Shown: one piece after another, positions 27,576-37,612 of the stretch | Layout of the letters: every line of letters starts with the position of its first letter | Position numbering within the stretch: the first letter of the stretch is position 1 | Assembly (NCBI RefSeq): GCF_018860345.1 | Contig: NZ_JAHKPJ010000011.1 | Coordinates: 62,001-126,000, forward strand | Reading direction: 5' to 3' | Length of the DNA: 64,000 nt | DNA from: Psychrosphaera sp. F3M07 | Lineage (GTDB): Bacteria > Pseudomonadota > Gammaproteobacteria > Enterobacterales > Alteromonadaceae | Translations under genes and position numbers: made by a program | The notes under the pieces: model-generated | Database searches by the model: none | What the model saw: the letters and a program-made list of their open reading frames with translations, nothing else | Told to the model about the DNA's origin: nothing

Positions 27576-28181
27576 TTAATCTAAACCAAGCGCTTTTCTA
27601 ACTGGTTTAAATGATTGTCTATGTTGCGGGGTTGGGCCGTATTTAGCAAGCATTTCGAAATGTAATTTTGTTGGATAGCCTTTGTGTTTAGCAAAACCAA
27701 ACTCAGGGTAAATTAAATCTAACTCTTTCATTTCATTATCACGAAACACTTTGGCTAAGATTGATGCGGCACTGATTTCAGCCACACGTAAATCACCTTT
27801 CACTAACGCTTCTGAAGGCATCGGTAGTTCTGGGCAGCGGTTACCATCAATTAACACAAACTCTGGCTGAACAGACAAATGAGCAACGGCTCTGGTCATT
27901 GCTAACATAGTTGCGTGTAATATATTAAGTTCATCCACTTCATGAGCATCAGCTCTGGCAATTGACCAAGCTAACGCTTTTTCTTTAATTTCAATGGAGA
28001 GTAACTCACGCTTTTTTTCAGTTAGTTTTTTTGAGTCCGTTAATCCTTCAATTGGATTATTTGGATCAAGTATCACAGCAGCAGTTACAACAGCACCAAC
28101 CAATGGACCTCGACCTACTTCATCAACACCCGCAATCAGTTTGTAGTCAGGGTATATATATTCTGGAAAGGTTTTATCCAT
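27576..28181 (-). CDS. rnhB: Ribonuclease HII
   Basis: This 201-residue enzyme removes ribonucleotides and RNA primers from DNA-RNA hybrids. The catalytic motif is [16 protein letters not shown] (Asp and Glu near residues 20-21), with further acidic residues in [10 protein letters not shown]. The start overlaps the end of lpxB by 8 bases, so the two are translationally coupled, as in E. coli lpxB-rnhB. Confidence 0.97.
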   Translation of the reverse strand: MDKTFPEYIYPDYKLIAGVDEVGRGPLVGAVVTAAVILDPNNPIEGLTDSKKLTEKKRELLSIEIKEKALAWSIARADAHEVDELNILHATMLAMTRAVAHLSVQPEFVLIDGNRCPELPMPSEALVKGDLRVAEISAASILAKVFRDNEMKELDLIYPEFGFAKHKGYPTKLHFEMLAKYGPTPQHRQSFKPVRKALGLD

Positions 28182-29355
28182 GATTTACAGCGTCCTTTTG
28201 TTTATGGTCGATAAGCTGCCAAATAGCATCGGCGGCTCGTTTACTGGCATCTCGTTTGATAGAACTATGTATGTCAGTAAAGGTTTGTTTTAACTCAACC
28301 TGCGGTTCAAGCAGCATAGGTTTGATGGCTTTAACAATATTGTCAGTCGTTAAGTCTTGTTGAATTAACTCAGGCACTATCATCTTCTGCGCTAATAGGT
28401 TGGGTAAAGTGAAATATGGCGTTTTTATCATACGACTAAATATCTGATAACTTAACCAACCTACTTTATAACCTGCAACCATAGGTGTTTTCATTAACAT
28501 GGTTTCCAAGGTTGCTGTACCTGATGCTAATAACACGGCATCAGACGCCGCCATTACCGCTCTTGCATTAGCTATAGATAAAGTGACACCTAAATCTGAG
28601 TATTCTTCATCAATGATGTTACCAATCAACGCGGCTCTGTTTTCGTTTACCGCTGGTACTAATATTTTAAGATCGGGAATTTGTTGTTGAAGCTCACGTG
28701 CTGCATCTAAAAACGGACATAATAATAGTTTAATTTCAGACCCACGACTGCCTGGCAAAACACCGAGTACTTTATCGGTAAGTGATAAACCTAGCTCTTG
28801 TCGATACTCTGCTTGTTGGTCATCTAACGGAACTTGGTCAGCCATGGTATGACCAACAAAATCACAAGGCATATTGTGATCATCATAGAACTGTTTTTCA
28901 AATGGCAATAAAGCTAATACTTTGTCGCAGGCTTGTTTAATTTTATGAATGCGTGATTGTCGCCATGCCCATACAGAAGGACTGACATAATGAACCGTTG
29001 GGATCCCTTGTTGTTTTATCGCGAGTTCCAAGCCGATATTAAATTCAGGCGCATCGATACCTATTACAATATCGGGTTGCCAATCGATTAGATCTTGTAC
29101 TAACTGCTTACGTTTTTTTAACAACCTAGGTAAACGTTTTAATATTTCAACAATGCCCATAACGGCAAGCTCTTCCATGTCAAACATGGTTTCACAACCA
29201 AGTGCCATCATTTTAGGGCCTGCGACGCCTTTAAATATTAATTTTGTTGGTTCGTTTTGTTGCTTGGCAAGATCAGAAAGCGCCGACATTAAGTCAGCGC
29301 CTAAAATATCACCCGAATGCTCTCCGGCGATAATGCCTATTTTTAATTCTTTCAT
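28174..29355 (-). CDS. lpxB: Lipid-A-disaccharide synthase
   Basis: This 393-residue glycosyltransferase (GT19) joins UDP-2,3-diacylglucosamine and lipid X to make the lipid A disaccharide at the inner face of the cytoplasmic membrane. Conserved: [16 protein letters not shown] at the N-terminus, [37 protein letters not shown] and [20 protein letters not shown]. It is part of the lpxD-fabZ-lpxA-lpxB-rnhB series. A hairpin (29398-29425) lies in the gap to lpxA. Confidence 0.98.
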   Translation of the reverse strand: MKELKIGIIAGEHSGDILGADLMSALSDLAKQQNEPTKLIFKGVAGPKMMALGCETMFDMEELAVMGIVEILKRLPRLLKKRKQLVQDLIDWQPDIVIGIDAPEFNIGLELAIKQQGIPTVHYVSPSVWAWRQSRIHKIKQACDKVLALLPFEKQFYDDHNMPCDFVGHTMADQVPLDDQQAEYRQELGLSLTDKVLGVLPGSRGSEIKLLLCPFLDAARELQQQIPDLKILVPAVNENRAALIGNIIDEEYSDLGVTLSIANARAVMAASDAVLLASGTATLETMLMKTPMVAGYKVGWLSYQIFSRMIKTPYFTLPNLLAQKMIVPELIQQDLTTDNIVKAIKPMLLEPQVELKQTFTDIHSSIKRDASKRAADAIWQLIDHKQKDAVNHG

Positions 29356-29397
29356 AACAGATCAGACATGTATTTAATTCTCTAAACTAACTGACTG

Positions 29398-29425
29398 GAA
29401 TAACCTGTCAGAATACAGGTTATTC
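29398..29425. other. Perfect 10-bp inverted repeat between lpxA and lpxB
   Basis: GAATAACCTG and CAGGTTATTC flank an 8-base loop. No T-run follows in either direction, so it is not a standard terminator. It could be an mRNA-processing or stabilising hairpin inside the lpx transcript. Confidence 0.65.
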
Positions 29426-29438
29426 TACAGGAGCAGTG

Positions 29439-30200
29439 TTAACGAACAATGCCACGTGGCGAGTCGATGATAAACTGTTTAAATGCAGAAATTGCATCAC
29501 TAGAGTCTGGGATATTGGCTAACGCTTCATCAATTGAGTTGCCTTTACGGTACACTTCTTTGTATGCGCGTTTAATAGCCAGAATATCTTCTGCTGAAAA
29601 ACCTCTGCGTTTTAATCCTTCCGAATTAATGCCATGCGGTTTCGCGCTTTGACCTGACGCTAATACATAAGGTGGAACGTCTTTTACTACCATAGAATTT
29701 AAACCACAAAAGCTATGTGCACCAATGTGACAGAACTGATGAACCCCCACCATTCCACCTAAAATAGCCCAATCACCAACATGCACATGACCTGCAATAC
29801 TGGCATTATTAGCAAATATAGTATTATTGCCTACAACACAATCATGGGCGACATGTACATAAGCCATAAACAGGTTATTACTGCCAATTTTAGTTAAACT
29901 TTGGTCTTGAATAGTGCCGCGGTGAATAGTGACGTTTTCACGAATAATATTATTATCACCAATCTCTAGACGAGTGGGTTCACCATTGTATTTTTTATCT
30001 TGGCAGTCTTCACCAACTGAGGAAAATTGAAAGATGATATTATTGGCGCCAATGATAGTTGGGCCTTTAACCACAACATGAGAATGTATGATGGTATCGT
30101 CACCTATCTCTACATCATCACCAATAAATGACCAAGGGCCAACATATACGTTTTTGCCTAGCTTGGCACTCGGGGATACAATCGCAGTTTCGTGGATCAA
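29439..30200 (-). CDS. lpxA: UDP-N-acetylglucosamine O-acyltransferase
   Basis: This 253-residue enzyme catalyses the first step of lipid A synthesis. It is a left-handed beta-helix of hexapeptide repeats (IGDDVEIGDDTIIHSHVVV and following) with the catalytic His in AYVHVAHDCVVGNN and the usual FCGLNSMVVKDVPPYVLASG region. Slightly shorter than the 262-residue E. coli enzyme. It follows fabZ after 143 bases containing a second hairpin. Confidence 0.98.
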   Translation of the reverse strand: MIHETAIVSPSAKLGKNVYVGPWSFIGDDVEIGDDTIIHSHVVVKGPTIIGANNIIFQFSSVGEDCQDKKYNGEPTRLEIGDNNIIRENVTIHRGTIQDQSLTKIGSNNLFMAYVHVAHDCVVGNNTIFANNASIAGHVHVGDWAILGGMVGVHQFCHIGAHSFCGLNSMVVKDVPPYVLASGQSAKPHGINSEGLKRRGFSAEDILAIKRAYKEVYRKGNSIDEALANIPDSSDAISAFKQFIIDSPRGIVR

Positions 30201-30288
30201 ATTATACTCTCAACTGTTAGTTATTTTCATCAAACCACTGATAAAATTTAATATTTTCCAGTTGCTTATATTCTAACGTAAAATCTGC

Positions 30289-30313
30289 ATAGGTAAACTC
30301 TGAGTTTACCTAT
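30289..30313. other. Perfect 11-bp hairpin between fabZ and lpxA
   Basis: ATAGGTAAACT and AGTTTACCTAT flank a 3-base loop (CTG). No T-run follows on the minus strand. With the hairpin at 29398 it marks both gaps around lpxA and may be an mRNA-processing or attenuation element. Confidence 0.65.
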
Positions 30314-30343
30314 TTAGCTAATTTTATTTTTTAGTATATATTC

Positions 30344-30808
30344 TTATAATACTCGACGGGCACACATAATGTCGGCGCAAGCTGCTAACTTACCATCAAC
30401 AAATGCTTCACCACTAAACTTCCAAATGCCTCTGCGTTCTTTGATAAATTTAACGTGGAAATGCATTTGATCGCCAGGAATCACAGGCTGTTTAAAGCGC
30501 GCATTATCGATAGCAGCAAACAAATATAATTCATTAGGATCAACTTGACCTTTTTCAGCTTCAATAGTTTTAAAGCCTAATAGACCGGTTGCTTGTGCCA
30601 TAGCTTCTAATATTAATACGCCTGGGAAAACTGGTTTACCTGGGAAATGGCCAGTAAATATTGGTTCATTAATAGTTACATTTTTAATTGCGTGTAACGA
30701 CTCTCCAACTTTGTAATCCAATACTCGGTCTATTAACAACATAGGGTATCTATGTGGTAAATAAGACATGATTTTTTCAACTTCAAACGAATTTAGTTGC
30801 TCAGACAA
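30344..30808 (-). CDS. fabZ: 3-hydroxyacyl-ACP dehydratase FabZ
   Basis: This 154-residue hotdog-fold enzyme dehydrates 3-hydroxyacyl-ACP in fatty acid elongation. Its substrate 3-hydroxymyristoyl-ACP is shared with LpxA and LpxD, which explains its place between them. The catalytic His and Glu lie in [30 protein letters not shown] is the N-terminal mark. Start supported by AGGAG upstream. Confidence 0.98.
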   Translation of the reverse strand: MSEQLNSFEVEKIMSYLPHRYPMLLIDRVLDYKVGESLHAIKNVTINEPIFTGHFPGKPVFPGVLILEAMAQATGLLGFKTIEAEKGQVDPNELYLFAAIDNARFKQPVIPGDQMHFHVKFIKERRGIWKFSGEAFVDGKLAACADIMCARRVL

Positions 30809-30852
30809 AGCAATCTCCTTTTATATGTGAATCAGACTTAATTCCGATCACA

Positions 30853-31890
30853 TTACTTATTTTCTAATTTCTTAACTCGGTCAAATAACTCTGTTAATTT
30901 CCTGTATCGAGCCGTATTGTTACGCCACTCTTTATTTGTTGTCGCCGGCATTCCTGAAGAATAAACACCCGCTTCTTTGATATCTTTCATGATAAAACTT
31001 CTACCGGTAATATATGTTTTATCAACAATAGTTAAATGCCCACTGATGGCACAAACACCACCTATGGTTACATTGCGTCCTATTTTTGTACTGCCCGCGA
31101 TCATAGTACCAGCGGCAATAGCCGTATAATCCCCAATAACAACGTTATGACCAATTTGGATTTGGTTATCTATGATGACGCCCTGACCTATGACTGTATT
31201 ATCAATAGCGCCACGGTCAATCGTGGTTGACGAACCAATTTCGGTGTTATCACCAATGGTTACACCGCCTAACTGAGGAATTTTGATCCAGTGTTGGTCG
31301 CCATCTATAGATTGCGGGGCATAACCAAAACCATCAGCGCCAATAACGCTATTAGCATGAATAATACAGTTTTTACCAATATCAACACCGTGATATATCG
31401 TCGTATTTGGCCAAACTCTAGAGTTCTCTTTGACTATTGTACCTTGCCCAACAAAACAACCTGCTCCGATCTGTACACCTTGTTCAATAATCGCATCAGC
31501 TTCTATCACTGCATTGGCTGCTATTGAGCAATTTTCCGCTATTTGTGCCGATTCAGAAACTACCGCACTAGGATGAATATTCATAGACTGTTGTGGGGTG
31601 TCATCTAAAATTTGTGCCACTAAAGCAAAACCTACATAGGGGTTTGACATCACTAATGCGGCGCCTTGCCAAGCATCAAGCTCTGACTCAGCCAGTATGA
31701 CTGCACCGGCAGAGCAATCTACTAAATGCTTTTTATATTTAGCGTTGGCTAAAAAGGTGATGTGATTAATATTGGCTTTATCAATGGTTGAAATTTTTTC
31801 TATTGAAAGAGCACCGTCGCCGACGACTTTAACATCTAAACCCGAACGTTCTGTGATTAACTTAGCTAACTGTTGTAATTGAAATGACAT
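30853..31890 (-). CDS. lpxD: UDP-3-O-(3-hydroxymyristoyl)glucosamine N-acyltransferase
   Basis: 345 residues from ATG 31890, which has AGGGAG five bases upstream. A longer in-frame start 13 codons earlier has no good SD and adds residues not expected in the family. The N-terminal uridine-binding domain (about 1-100) precedes a hexapeptide-repeat beta-helix (IGAGCFVGQGTIV, IGDNTEIGSSTTIDRG). The catalytic His is in NQIQIGHNVVIG. It makes the third lipid A intermediate. It follows skp, separated by an intrinsic terminator-like hairpin. Confidence 0.97.
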   Translation of the reverse strand: MSFQLQQLAKLITERSGLDVKVVGDGALSIEKISTIDKANINHITFLANAKYKKHLVDCSAGAVILAESELDAWQGAALVMSNPYVGFALVAQILDDTPQQSMNIHPSAVVSESAQIAENCSIAANAVIEADAIIEQGVQIGAGCFVGQGTIVKENSRVWPNTTIYHGVDIGKNCIIHANSVIGADGFGYAPQSIDGDQHWIKIPQLGGVTIGDNTEIGSSTTIDRGAIDNTVIGQGVIIDNQIQIGHNVVIGDYTAIAAGTMIAGSTKIGRNVTIGGVCAISGHLTIVDKTYITGRSFIMKDIKEAGVYSSGMPATTNKEWRNNTARYRKLTELFDRVKKLENK

Positions 31891-31954
31891 AAATGCTCCC
31901 TGAAAGCGCGACACCCGTTTTATATTCATGAGTGTTTAACTATGTGCCATAAAT

Positions 31955-31986
31955 GAAAAAACCCACTATGTACATAGTGGGCTTTT
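31955..31986 (-). terminator. Terminator or attenuator between skp and lpxD
   Basis: CCCACTATG and CATAGTGGG form a stem around a 2-base centre in a 20-base palindrome, followed on the minus strand by TTTTTT. It lies 20 bases past the skp stop and could reduce readthrough from bamA-skp into lpxD. Confidence 0.85.
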
Positions 31987-32006
31987 ATATTTGCTATAAA
32001 ATTAGA

Positions 32007-32513
32007 TTAATTTAATTTGCTAACTTTCGCAGCTACTTTTTCTGAGATATCTAATTCTGGCTTAGCAAACGCTAAGCTTTGTGCGTTTAATACAACGTCT
32101 AACTTTTCTTCAGCAGCAACGGCTGAGATAGCTTGTTGGATTAATGCAAAAATCTTATTACGCTCTTCCGTTTGACGACGACGAATGTCTTGTTCTAATG
32201 GTTGAGCTAAAGATTGGTATTTCTTTTGTAATTCTTCAACTTGAGTACGTAAAGCGTCTTTTTGCTCCTCGCTCATCGTCATTGATTCACGTTGGAATTT
32301 TTCCATATTAAATTTAATGTCGCTTTCTAACTTTTGAATTTCTTCTGTCGCTGCAGAAAATTCTTGAGTTAATGCTTGTTGCATTGCAGCAGTTTGTGGA
32401 ATTTTACTTGCCACTAATTGCATATTAACCACGGCCATTGTTTCAGCAAATACTGATGCAGAAAAGAATATGCCTGCTACTAATCCTAATAAGGTTTTTT
32501 TTGTTGTTGTCAT
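32007..32513 (-). CDS. skp: Periplasmic chaperone Skp (OmpH)
   Basis: 168 residues from ATG 32513, chosen because GGAG lies six bases upstream; an ATG four codons earlier has no SD. The signal peptide ends at ASVFA. The mature chain has the Skp form: a short beta part (AVVNMQLVASKIPQ), a long coiled-coil hairpin rich in Glu, Gln and Lys (EIQKLESDIKFNMEKFQRES onward) and a return beta strand (LDVVLNAQSLAFA). It keeps unfolded outer-membrane proteins soluble on the way to BamA, the gene just upstream. Confidence 0.95.
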   Translation of the reverse strand: MTTTKKTLLGLVAGIFFSASVFAETMAVVNMQLVASKIPQTAAMQQALTQEFSAATEEIQKLESDIKFNMEKFQRESMTMSEEQKDALRTQVEELQKKYQSLAQPLEQDIRRRQTEERNKIFALIQQAISAVAAEEKLDVVLNAQSLAFAKPELDISEKVAAKVSKLN

Positions 32514-32545
32514 TTTATACTCCATAAATTTTGTGAAACCTTTAA

Positions 32546-35014
32546 TTAAAAAGTAGTTCCAATGTTAAAGCTGAAAAATTCGTGTTCATCGCCATCATAT
32601 TCTTTTATAGGTTTAGACCATGTGAAGACCATTGGCCCCATTGGCGATAACCATTGTATTGACATACCCGCTGACGATCTATAACGACCAGGGTCTGAAA
32701 AATCAGTTAATTTACTTTGTTCAGTCGCAGATAAATTAGAATAATTATCCAAATCAAACTCTGTATCCCATACATTACCTGCATCGACGAAGAATGACGT
32801 TCTGACTGAGTTAGAAAATTCATCACTTAAAAACGGTGTTGGTGTAATTAATTCTAAACCACCGAAAAACGATGCATTACCACCCGTTGCGCGATACGTT
32901 GTCGATATAGTATCAAACTCGTCGCCAAGCACAACCTGACTTGTTCCACCAAAGCCGTCTGGCCCACCAGAAACTACGCGTTTTGTTCTAATGATACCTT
33001 TAGGACCGATAGTATTACTTTCAAATCCACGTAAATCGGTTGAACGTTGTTGCATGTTCTCCCAGAAAGGTAGAGTTTGATCGTTCCCATCTAAGGTTCC
33101 GTAACCATTACCGTAGTTCATTTCTAAACGAGTTAAGAATACCCATTTATGACTTTGTGTAAGTGGGAAGTAAAACTTCGAATCAAAATTAGCTTTAAAA
33201 TATTGAACATCAGAGCCAGGTATTGCAGCTTTTAGTCCTAAGTATTGGCTAGAACCACCTGATGGGAAAACACCACGGTTTAGAGTTGAACGACTCCAAC
33301 CTAAGCTTGCCTCTAGATTCTCAAATTTAAATTTAGCATCTGGATTATTCGGATCGATGAACGAGCTAGAGAACGTTTGGATTTGGTCATAAGGCTGTAA
33401 TTGTGACAATTCTAGATTGTTATAATACAAACCTACATTAATACGGTTGTTTTCCATAATAGGCCAGCTCAACGTTGGACCCACTACCACTTTCTTCTGT
33501 GAATAAGATACAAGGTTTACTTTAGATGCGTCGTAATTACTAAACGATATTTGACCACCTAAACTCACACCATCATCAGTGAAGTAATTATCGGTATAGT
33601 TCAAAGAAACGGTTTGCTGAGCTTTCCAAGTATTAACAGAAATACCAATTTGGTTACCCGTACCTAAGAAGTTATCTTGTTGTACCGCCGCATTAAACGC
33701 TAATCCAGTATAATCGCCATAAGAAACGCCCGCTTGGAATGAACCTGAAGATTGTTCTTTAATGGTAAACACAACATTAACGGCATCATCAACTCCCGGA
33801 ATGTCATTTACTTTAAAATCTACAGTTTCAATGTATTTTAAACGTTGGATGTAACTCTTAGATGCTTCTAACAAGTCATTGGATAAAGTTGCCCCTTCAA
33901 ACTGGCGCATTTCACGTCTTAATACTTCATCTGATGTGCCAAAGTTACCTTCAAACGTAATACGGTTTACATAAACACGTTTGCCAGGGTCAACAGAAAT
34001 AGTTAACGCAACCTCGTTTGTTTCTTCATTTAAGTCTGGAATAGTTTCTACTTTTGCGTTTGCATAACCAAATCGAGCTAAATATCGGGTGATCATTTCT
34101 TCTGTATATGTGATCACTTCACCGTTGTATAACTCATTAACCCTGATTGGAACTATCTTAGTTAAAAACTCTTCCTGTCCTAACAAGTCACCAATAAATT
34201 CAAAACCTGTGACTGTGTATGGTTCGTCTTCAACAACGTTAAATGTGATATAAACCGCTTCTTTATTAGGATCAACTGACACTTGTGTCGATTCAATATC
34301 AAACTTCAAATAACCTTTTGCTAAGTAATAATCACGAATGATTTCAATATCACCTTGTAGGGCTTGTTTTTGGTAACGGTCATTTGATGTGAACTGCCAC
34401 CAATCTAAATTAAATTTAGATTCAATTTTTCCTAGTAACTCTTCGTCGGTAAATACTTTATTACCAACGATGTTAATTTGTTTGATTTTAGCCGCATCAC
34501 CTTCTTCAAAATTGAAGTTAAGACGTACACGGTTTCTTGGAAGGTAGGTAATTTTTGCTTCAACTGTCGCATTGTATTTACCAACACTGTGATAGAAGTC
34601 GGTTAAACCCGTTTCAATATTTGTGATAACGGTTTTATCAAGCGCTTCGCCGATTCGAATATTACTGTCGTCTAAACTGGTTTGAAGTTGTTCATCTTTA
34701 ATATCGCTATTACCGTCAAACTCAATTTCACTAATGGTTGGACGTTCAGTGACTAAGTAAATAACCACATCGCCATCACGATAGGCTTTTACATCAGCAA
34801 AATAGCCAGACTTAAATAGAGATTTAATTGACTGTGCGACGACAAATTCTGAAACTTGATCACCAACAGAGAAAGGGACGTTTGTTAATGCTGCACCTAA
34901 GGCAACACGCTGCAAACCAGTTATTTGAATATCTTGAACTTTAAAATTTTGACTATTTGCCGAAGTAAACCAACTCAAAGAAAAAAGGACAATACTAACT
35001 ACGATGTGTTTCAT
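32546..35014 (-). CDS. bamA: Outer membrane protein assembly factor BamA
   Basis: This 822-residue protein has a signal peptide (ending SANSQ), five POTRA domains (about residues 24-430; the first starts FKVQDIQITGLQRVALGAAL) and a C-terminal 16-strand barrel with the conserved SAGMSIQWLSPMGPMVFTW region and terminal FFSFNIGTTF. It inserts beta-barrel proteins, which would include the usher in this window. It lies between rseP and skp as in E. coli. Confidence 0.98.
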   Translation of the reverse strand: MKHIVVSIVLFSLSWFTSANSQNFKVQDIQITGLQRVALGAALTNVPFSVGDQVSEFVVAQSIKSLFKSGYFADVKAYRDGDVVIYLVTERPTISEIEFDGNSDIKDEQLQTSLDDSNIRIGEALDKTVITNIETGLTDFYHSVGKYNATVEAKITYLPRNRVRLNFNFEEGDAAKIKQINIVGNKVFTDEELLGKIESKFNLDWWQFTSNDRYQKQALQGDIEIIRDYYLAKGYLKFDIESTQVSVDPNKEAVYITFNVVEDEPYTVTGFEFIGDLLGQEEFLTKIVPIRVNELYNGEVITYTEEMITRYLARFGYANAKVETIPDLNEETNEVALTISVDPGKRVYVNRITFEGNFGTSDEVLRREMRQFEGATLSNDLLEASKSYIQRLKYIETVDFKVNDIPGVDDAVNVVFTIKEQSSGSFQAGVSYGDYTGLAFNAAVQQDNFLGTGNQIGISVNTWKAQQTVSLNYTDNYFTDDGVSLGGQISFSNYDASKVNLVSYSQKKVVVGPTLSWPIMENNRINVGLYYNNLELSQLQPYDQIQTFSSSFIDPNNPDAKFKFENLEASLGWSRSTLNRGVFPSGGSSQYLGLKAAIPGSDVQYFKANFDSKFYFPLTQSHKWVFLTRLEMNYGNGYGTLDGNDQTLPFWENMQQRSTDLRGFESNTIGPKGIIRTKRVVSGGPDGFGGTSQVVLGDEFDTISTTYRATGGNASFFGGLELITPTPFLSDEFSNSVRTSFFVDAGNVWDTEFDLDNYSNLSATEQSKLTDFSDPGRYRSSAGMSIQWLSPMGPMVFTWSKPIKEYDGDEHEFFSFNIGTTF

Positions 35015-35065
35015 TATTTTATAAATTCCAATACCACTGACTACAACTGATCAAATTAACAATGT

Positions 35066-36409
35066 TTATAACCGACCAAAATCATTGATAATGGCAATAC
35101 CCATTATCATCATTAATATAAATGCTCCGATTCTGAAGCCCATTTCTTGCACCCTCTCAGAGACAGGCTTTCCACGAATTAGTTCAATAAAATAATACAT
35201 TAAGTGGCCACCATCTAGAACCGGAAGAGGTAAAAGATTGACTACTCCTAGATTAATACTAATAAGTGCAAGAAACTTTAGAAAATTAACTAAACCACTC
35301 TCGGCGCTATGGCCTGCTCCTTGAGCGATTGAAATTGGGCCACTTAAGTTGTTTAACCCAATATCTCCAGTAATTAATTTACCAACCATTTGAAAACTTA
35401 GGCTAATAAACGACCAAGTCTGTTCAACTGATTTTTGCAAGGCAGGAAAAATACCATATTGAACGTCAAATACATAGCCTTTTGGCCATTTCTCTACATC
35501 CGGTGCAACACCTAAATAGCCTTGGCTAAAGCCGTCTTTTGTTGGTCTATTTTTTGGTGTTATTGCTAAAGTTATTTTTTGTCCGTTTCTCTCAACTTCA
35601 ACGTTGAGTTTCTTGTCTGCGTTAGCGGCAATTATTTCCGTCGTTTGCTGCCATGTTTTTAAACTTATACCATTGATTGTTAATAATTTATCACTTACTA
35701 ACAAACCACCAATTTGAGCAGGAGAACCATCAACTATCAAGGCAATGGTAAGAAGCGGGTTAGGACGATATGGCTGGATCCCTAAGCCTTTTAATACCTG
35801 GCCATCATCAATTTCCCAACCGTTACTATTTACGATTATATTGGTTTCAGCATTTCCTCGTTCAACCAACAAATTGAAATTAGGTTTACCTACTTGTGCA
35901 ATCAACGCGTAATTGGCACTTTCCCAACTGGGGGTTGGTTGATTGTTGACAGATAAAATAACATCGCCAGCTACAATACCAGAGTCTGCAGCGATGGAGG
36001 ATTGATCAACTAGCCCAACGACTGGTTTAACGGCTTTCCCACCCATCATAAACATGGCAAATAATACAATTATGGCAAACACAAAATTGGCCATAGGCCC
36101 GGCAGCAATTACCGCAATACGTTGTGAAACTTTTTTATTATTAAACGCGGAGGATTTATCTTGTGGTAACACCTCATCGATACGTTCGTCTAACATACGA
36201 ACGTAACCACCAAGAGGAATGAGTCCTATAACAAAATCAGTGCCTGATTTACTTCTCCAGGTATAGATAGGTTTGCCAAAACCAACAGCAAACTTTAATA
36301 CCTTAACGCCATTTTTTTTAGCAACCCAATAATGTCCGTATTCATGCACAAACACCAAAATGCCTAGGGCGACAATAAAACTAAACAGATTCCAAATAAA
36401 TTCAGTCAA
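35066..36409 (-). CDS. rseP: Site-2 protease RseP
   Basis: This 447-residue inner-membrane zinc protease cleaves anti-sigma factor RseA to release sigma-E when outer-membrane assembly fails. The HEXXH site is VFVHEYGHYWVAK near residue 22; the second zinc motif is NLLPLPVLDGGHLMYY near 395; two PDZ domains lie between (GLVDQSSIAADSGIVAGDVI; LIVDGSPAQIGGLLVSD). It is 9 bases past dxr and 51 before bamA. Confidence 0.97.
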   Translation of the reverse strand: MTEFIWNLFSFIVALGILVFVHEYGHYWVAKKNGVKVLKFAVGFGKPIYTWRSKSGTDFVIGLIPLGGYVRMLDERIDEVLPQDKSSAFNNKKVSQRIAVIAAGPMANFVFAIIVLFAMFMMGGKAVKPVVGLVDQSSIAADSGIVAGDVILSVNNQPTPSWESANYALIAQVGKPNFNLLVERGNAETNIIVNSNGWEIDDGQVLKGLGIQPYRPNPLLTIALIVDGSPAQIGGLLVSDKLLTINGISLKTWQQTTEIIAANADKKLNVEVERNGQKITLAITPKNRPTKDGFSQGYLGVAPDVEKWPKGYVFDVQYGIFPALQKSVEQTWSFISLSFQMVGKLITGDIGLNNLSGPISIAQGAGHSAESGLVNFLKFLALISINLGVVNLLPLPVLDGGHLMYYFIELIRGKPVSERVQEMGFRIGAFILMMIMGIAIINDFGRL

Positions 36410-36417
36410 TTCAACCT

Positions 36418-37599
36418 CTACAATTTAGCGATAAAGCCAGTAGCGACTTCTCTAGCTTGTTGATCTAAATTTAAAATATCATCTAATGTTGTTGGGCTAA
36501 CCGTGCCTAACTGTTCTAAACAATATTCATTTAATGCCGCTATTTTATTAAACGGTATTTCACGATTTAAAAAGTGGGAAACCGCTATTTCATTGCTTGC
36601 ATTTAAAACAGTGGTTGCACCTTGGCCTAATTTAGACGCTTGTAACGCTAAATCTAAATTAGGAAATCGAGATAAGTCCGGTGCACAAAAACTAAAATCA
36701 GCAAGTTGAGTGAAATCAAGAGGCTTTACCCCTGAGGCTATTCGGTCAGGGAAAGACAACGTATGGGCAATAGGGATACGCATGTCAGGTTGTCCCATTT
36801 GGGCCAATACTGAACCGTCAGAATAACTCACCATAGAATGAATAATACTTTGCGGATGAATAACAACATCAATTTGTTCAAAGCTGGCATTAAACAGCAG
36901 TTTTGCTTCAATGAACTCTAAACCTTTATTCATCATAGTGGCTGAGTCTACAGAGATCTTCGCTCCCATGCTCCAATTGGGATGGGCAACCGCCATTTCC
37001 GGCGTAATATTAGCAAATTCAGATAATGATTTAGTTAAAAATGGGCCACCTGATCCCGTTAATAATATTTTTTCAACACCCGCTTTTTTTAACTCCCCCC
37101 CTTTTTGCACACTTGAAGGCATTGCCTGAAAAATCGCATTATGTTCGCTATCTACTGGTAACAAAATGGCATTATTTTCAGCCACCGCAGATAAGAACAA
37201 TTCACCACTCATGACTAGAGCTTCTTTATTGGCTAACAAGATGCGTTTTGAATGTTTGGCGGCAGTTAAGGTAGGTTGTAATCCGGCGGCGCCTACTATT
37301 GCGGCCATTACCGTGGTGACTTTTGGGTCTGAACAAACTTGCAATAATCCATCGGTTCCAGCTAATACATTAACATTTGAACCAAGAGACTTTAATTCAT
37401 GTTGTAGCGTTTGAGCACTTTGCTCATCCGCCATAACTGCAATTTGGGGTTGGTACTGTTGGCACAATTTAACCATGCCAGATACATTGGTATTACCCGT
37501 TATAGCATAAAGATCAAATTTCTCTGGATGTCTTTTAATCACATCCAAAGTTGATAGACCAATAGAGCCCGTAGCACCTAATATTGTGATAGTTTGCAT
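36418..37599 (-). CDS. dxr: 1-deoxy-D-xylulose 5-phosphate reductoisomerase
   Basis: This 393-residue enzyme makes MEP, the committed step of non-mevalonate isoprenoid synthesis. The NADPH site is ILGATGSIGLSTLDVI; substrate and metal residues are in LLANKEALVMSGELF, PVDSEHNAIFQ, GSGGPF and DSATMMNKGLEFIEA. With uppS and cdsA it forms a lipid-carrier and phospholipid group. Confidence 0.98.
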   Translation of the reverse strand: MQTITILGATGSIGLSTLDVIKRHPEKFDLYAITGNTNVSGMVKLCQQYQPQIAVMADEQSAQTLQHELKSLGSNVNVLAGTDGLLQVCSDPKVTTVMAAIVGAAGLQPTLTAAKHSKRILLANKEALVMSGELFLSAVAENNAILLPVDSEHNAIFQAMPSSVQKGGELKKAGVEKILLTGSGGPFLTKSLSEFANITPEMAVAHPNWSMGAKISVDSATMMNKGLEFIEAKLLFNASFEQIDVVIHPQSIIHSMVSYSDGSVLAQMGQPDMRIPIAHTLSFPDRIASGVKPLDFTQLADFSFCAPDLSRFPNLDLALQASKLGQGATTVLNASNEIAVSHFLNREIPFNKIAALNEYCLEQLGTVSPTTLDDILNLDQQAREVATGFIAKL

Positions 37600-37612
37600 A
37601 TACTAAAAACTA

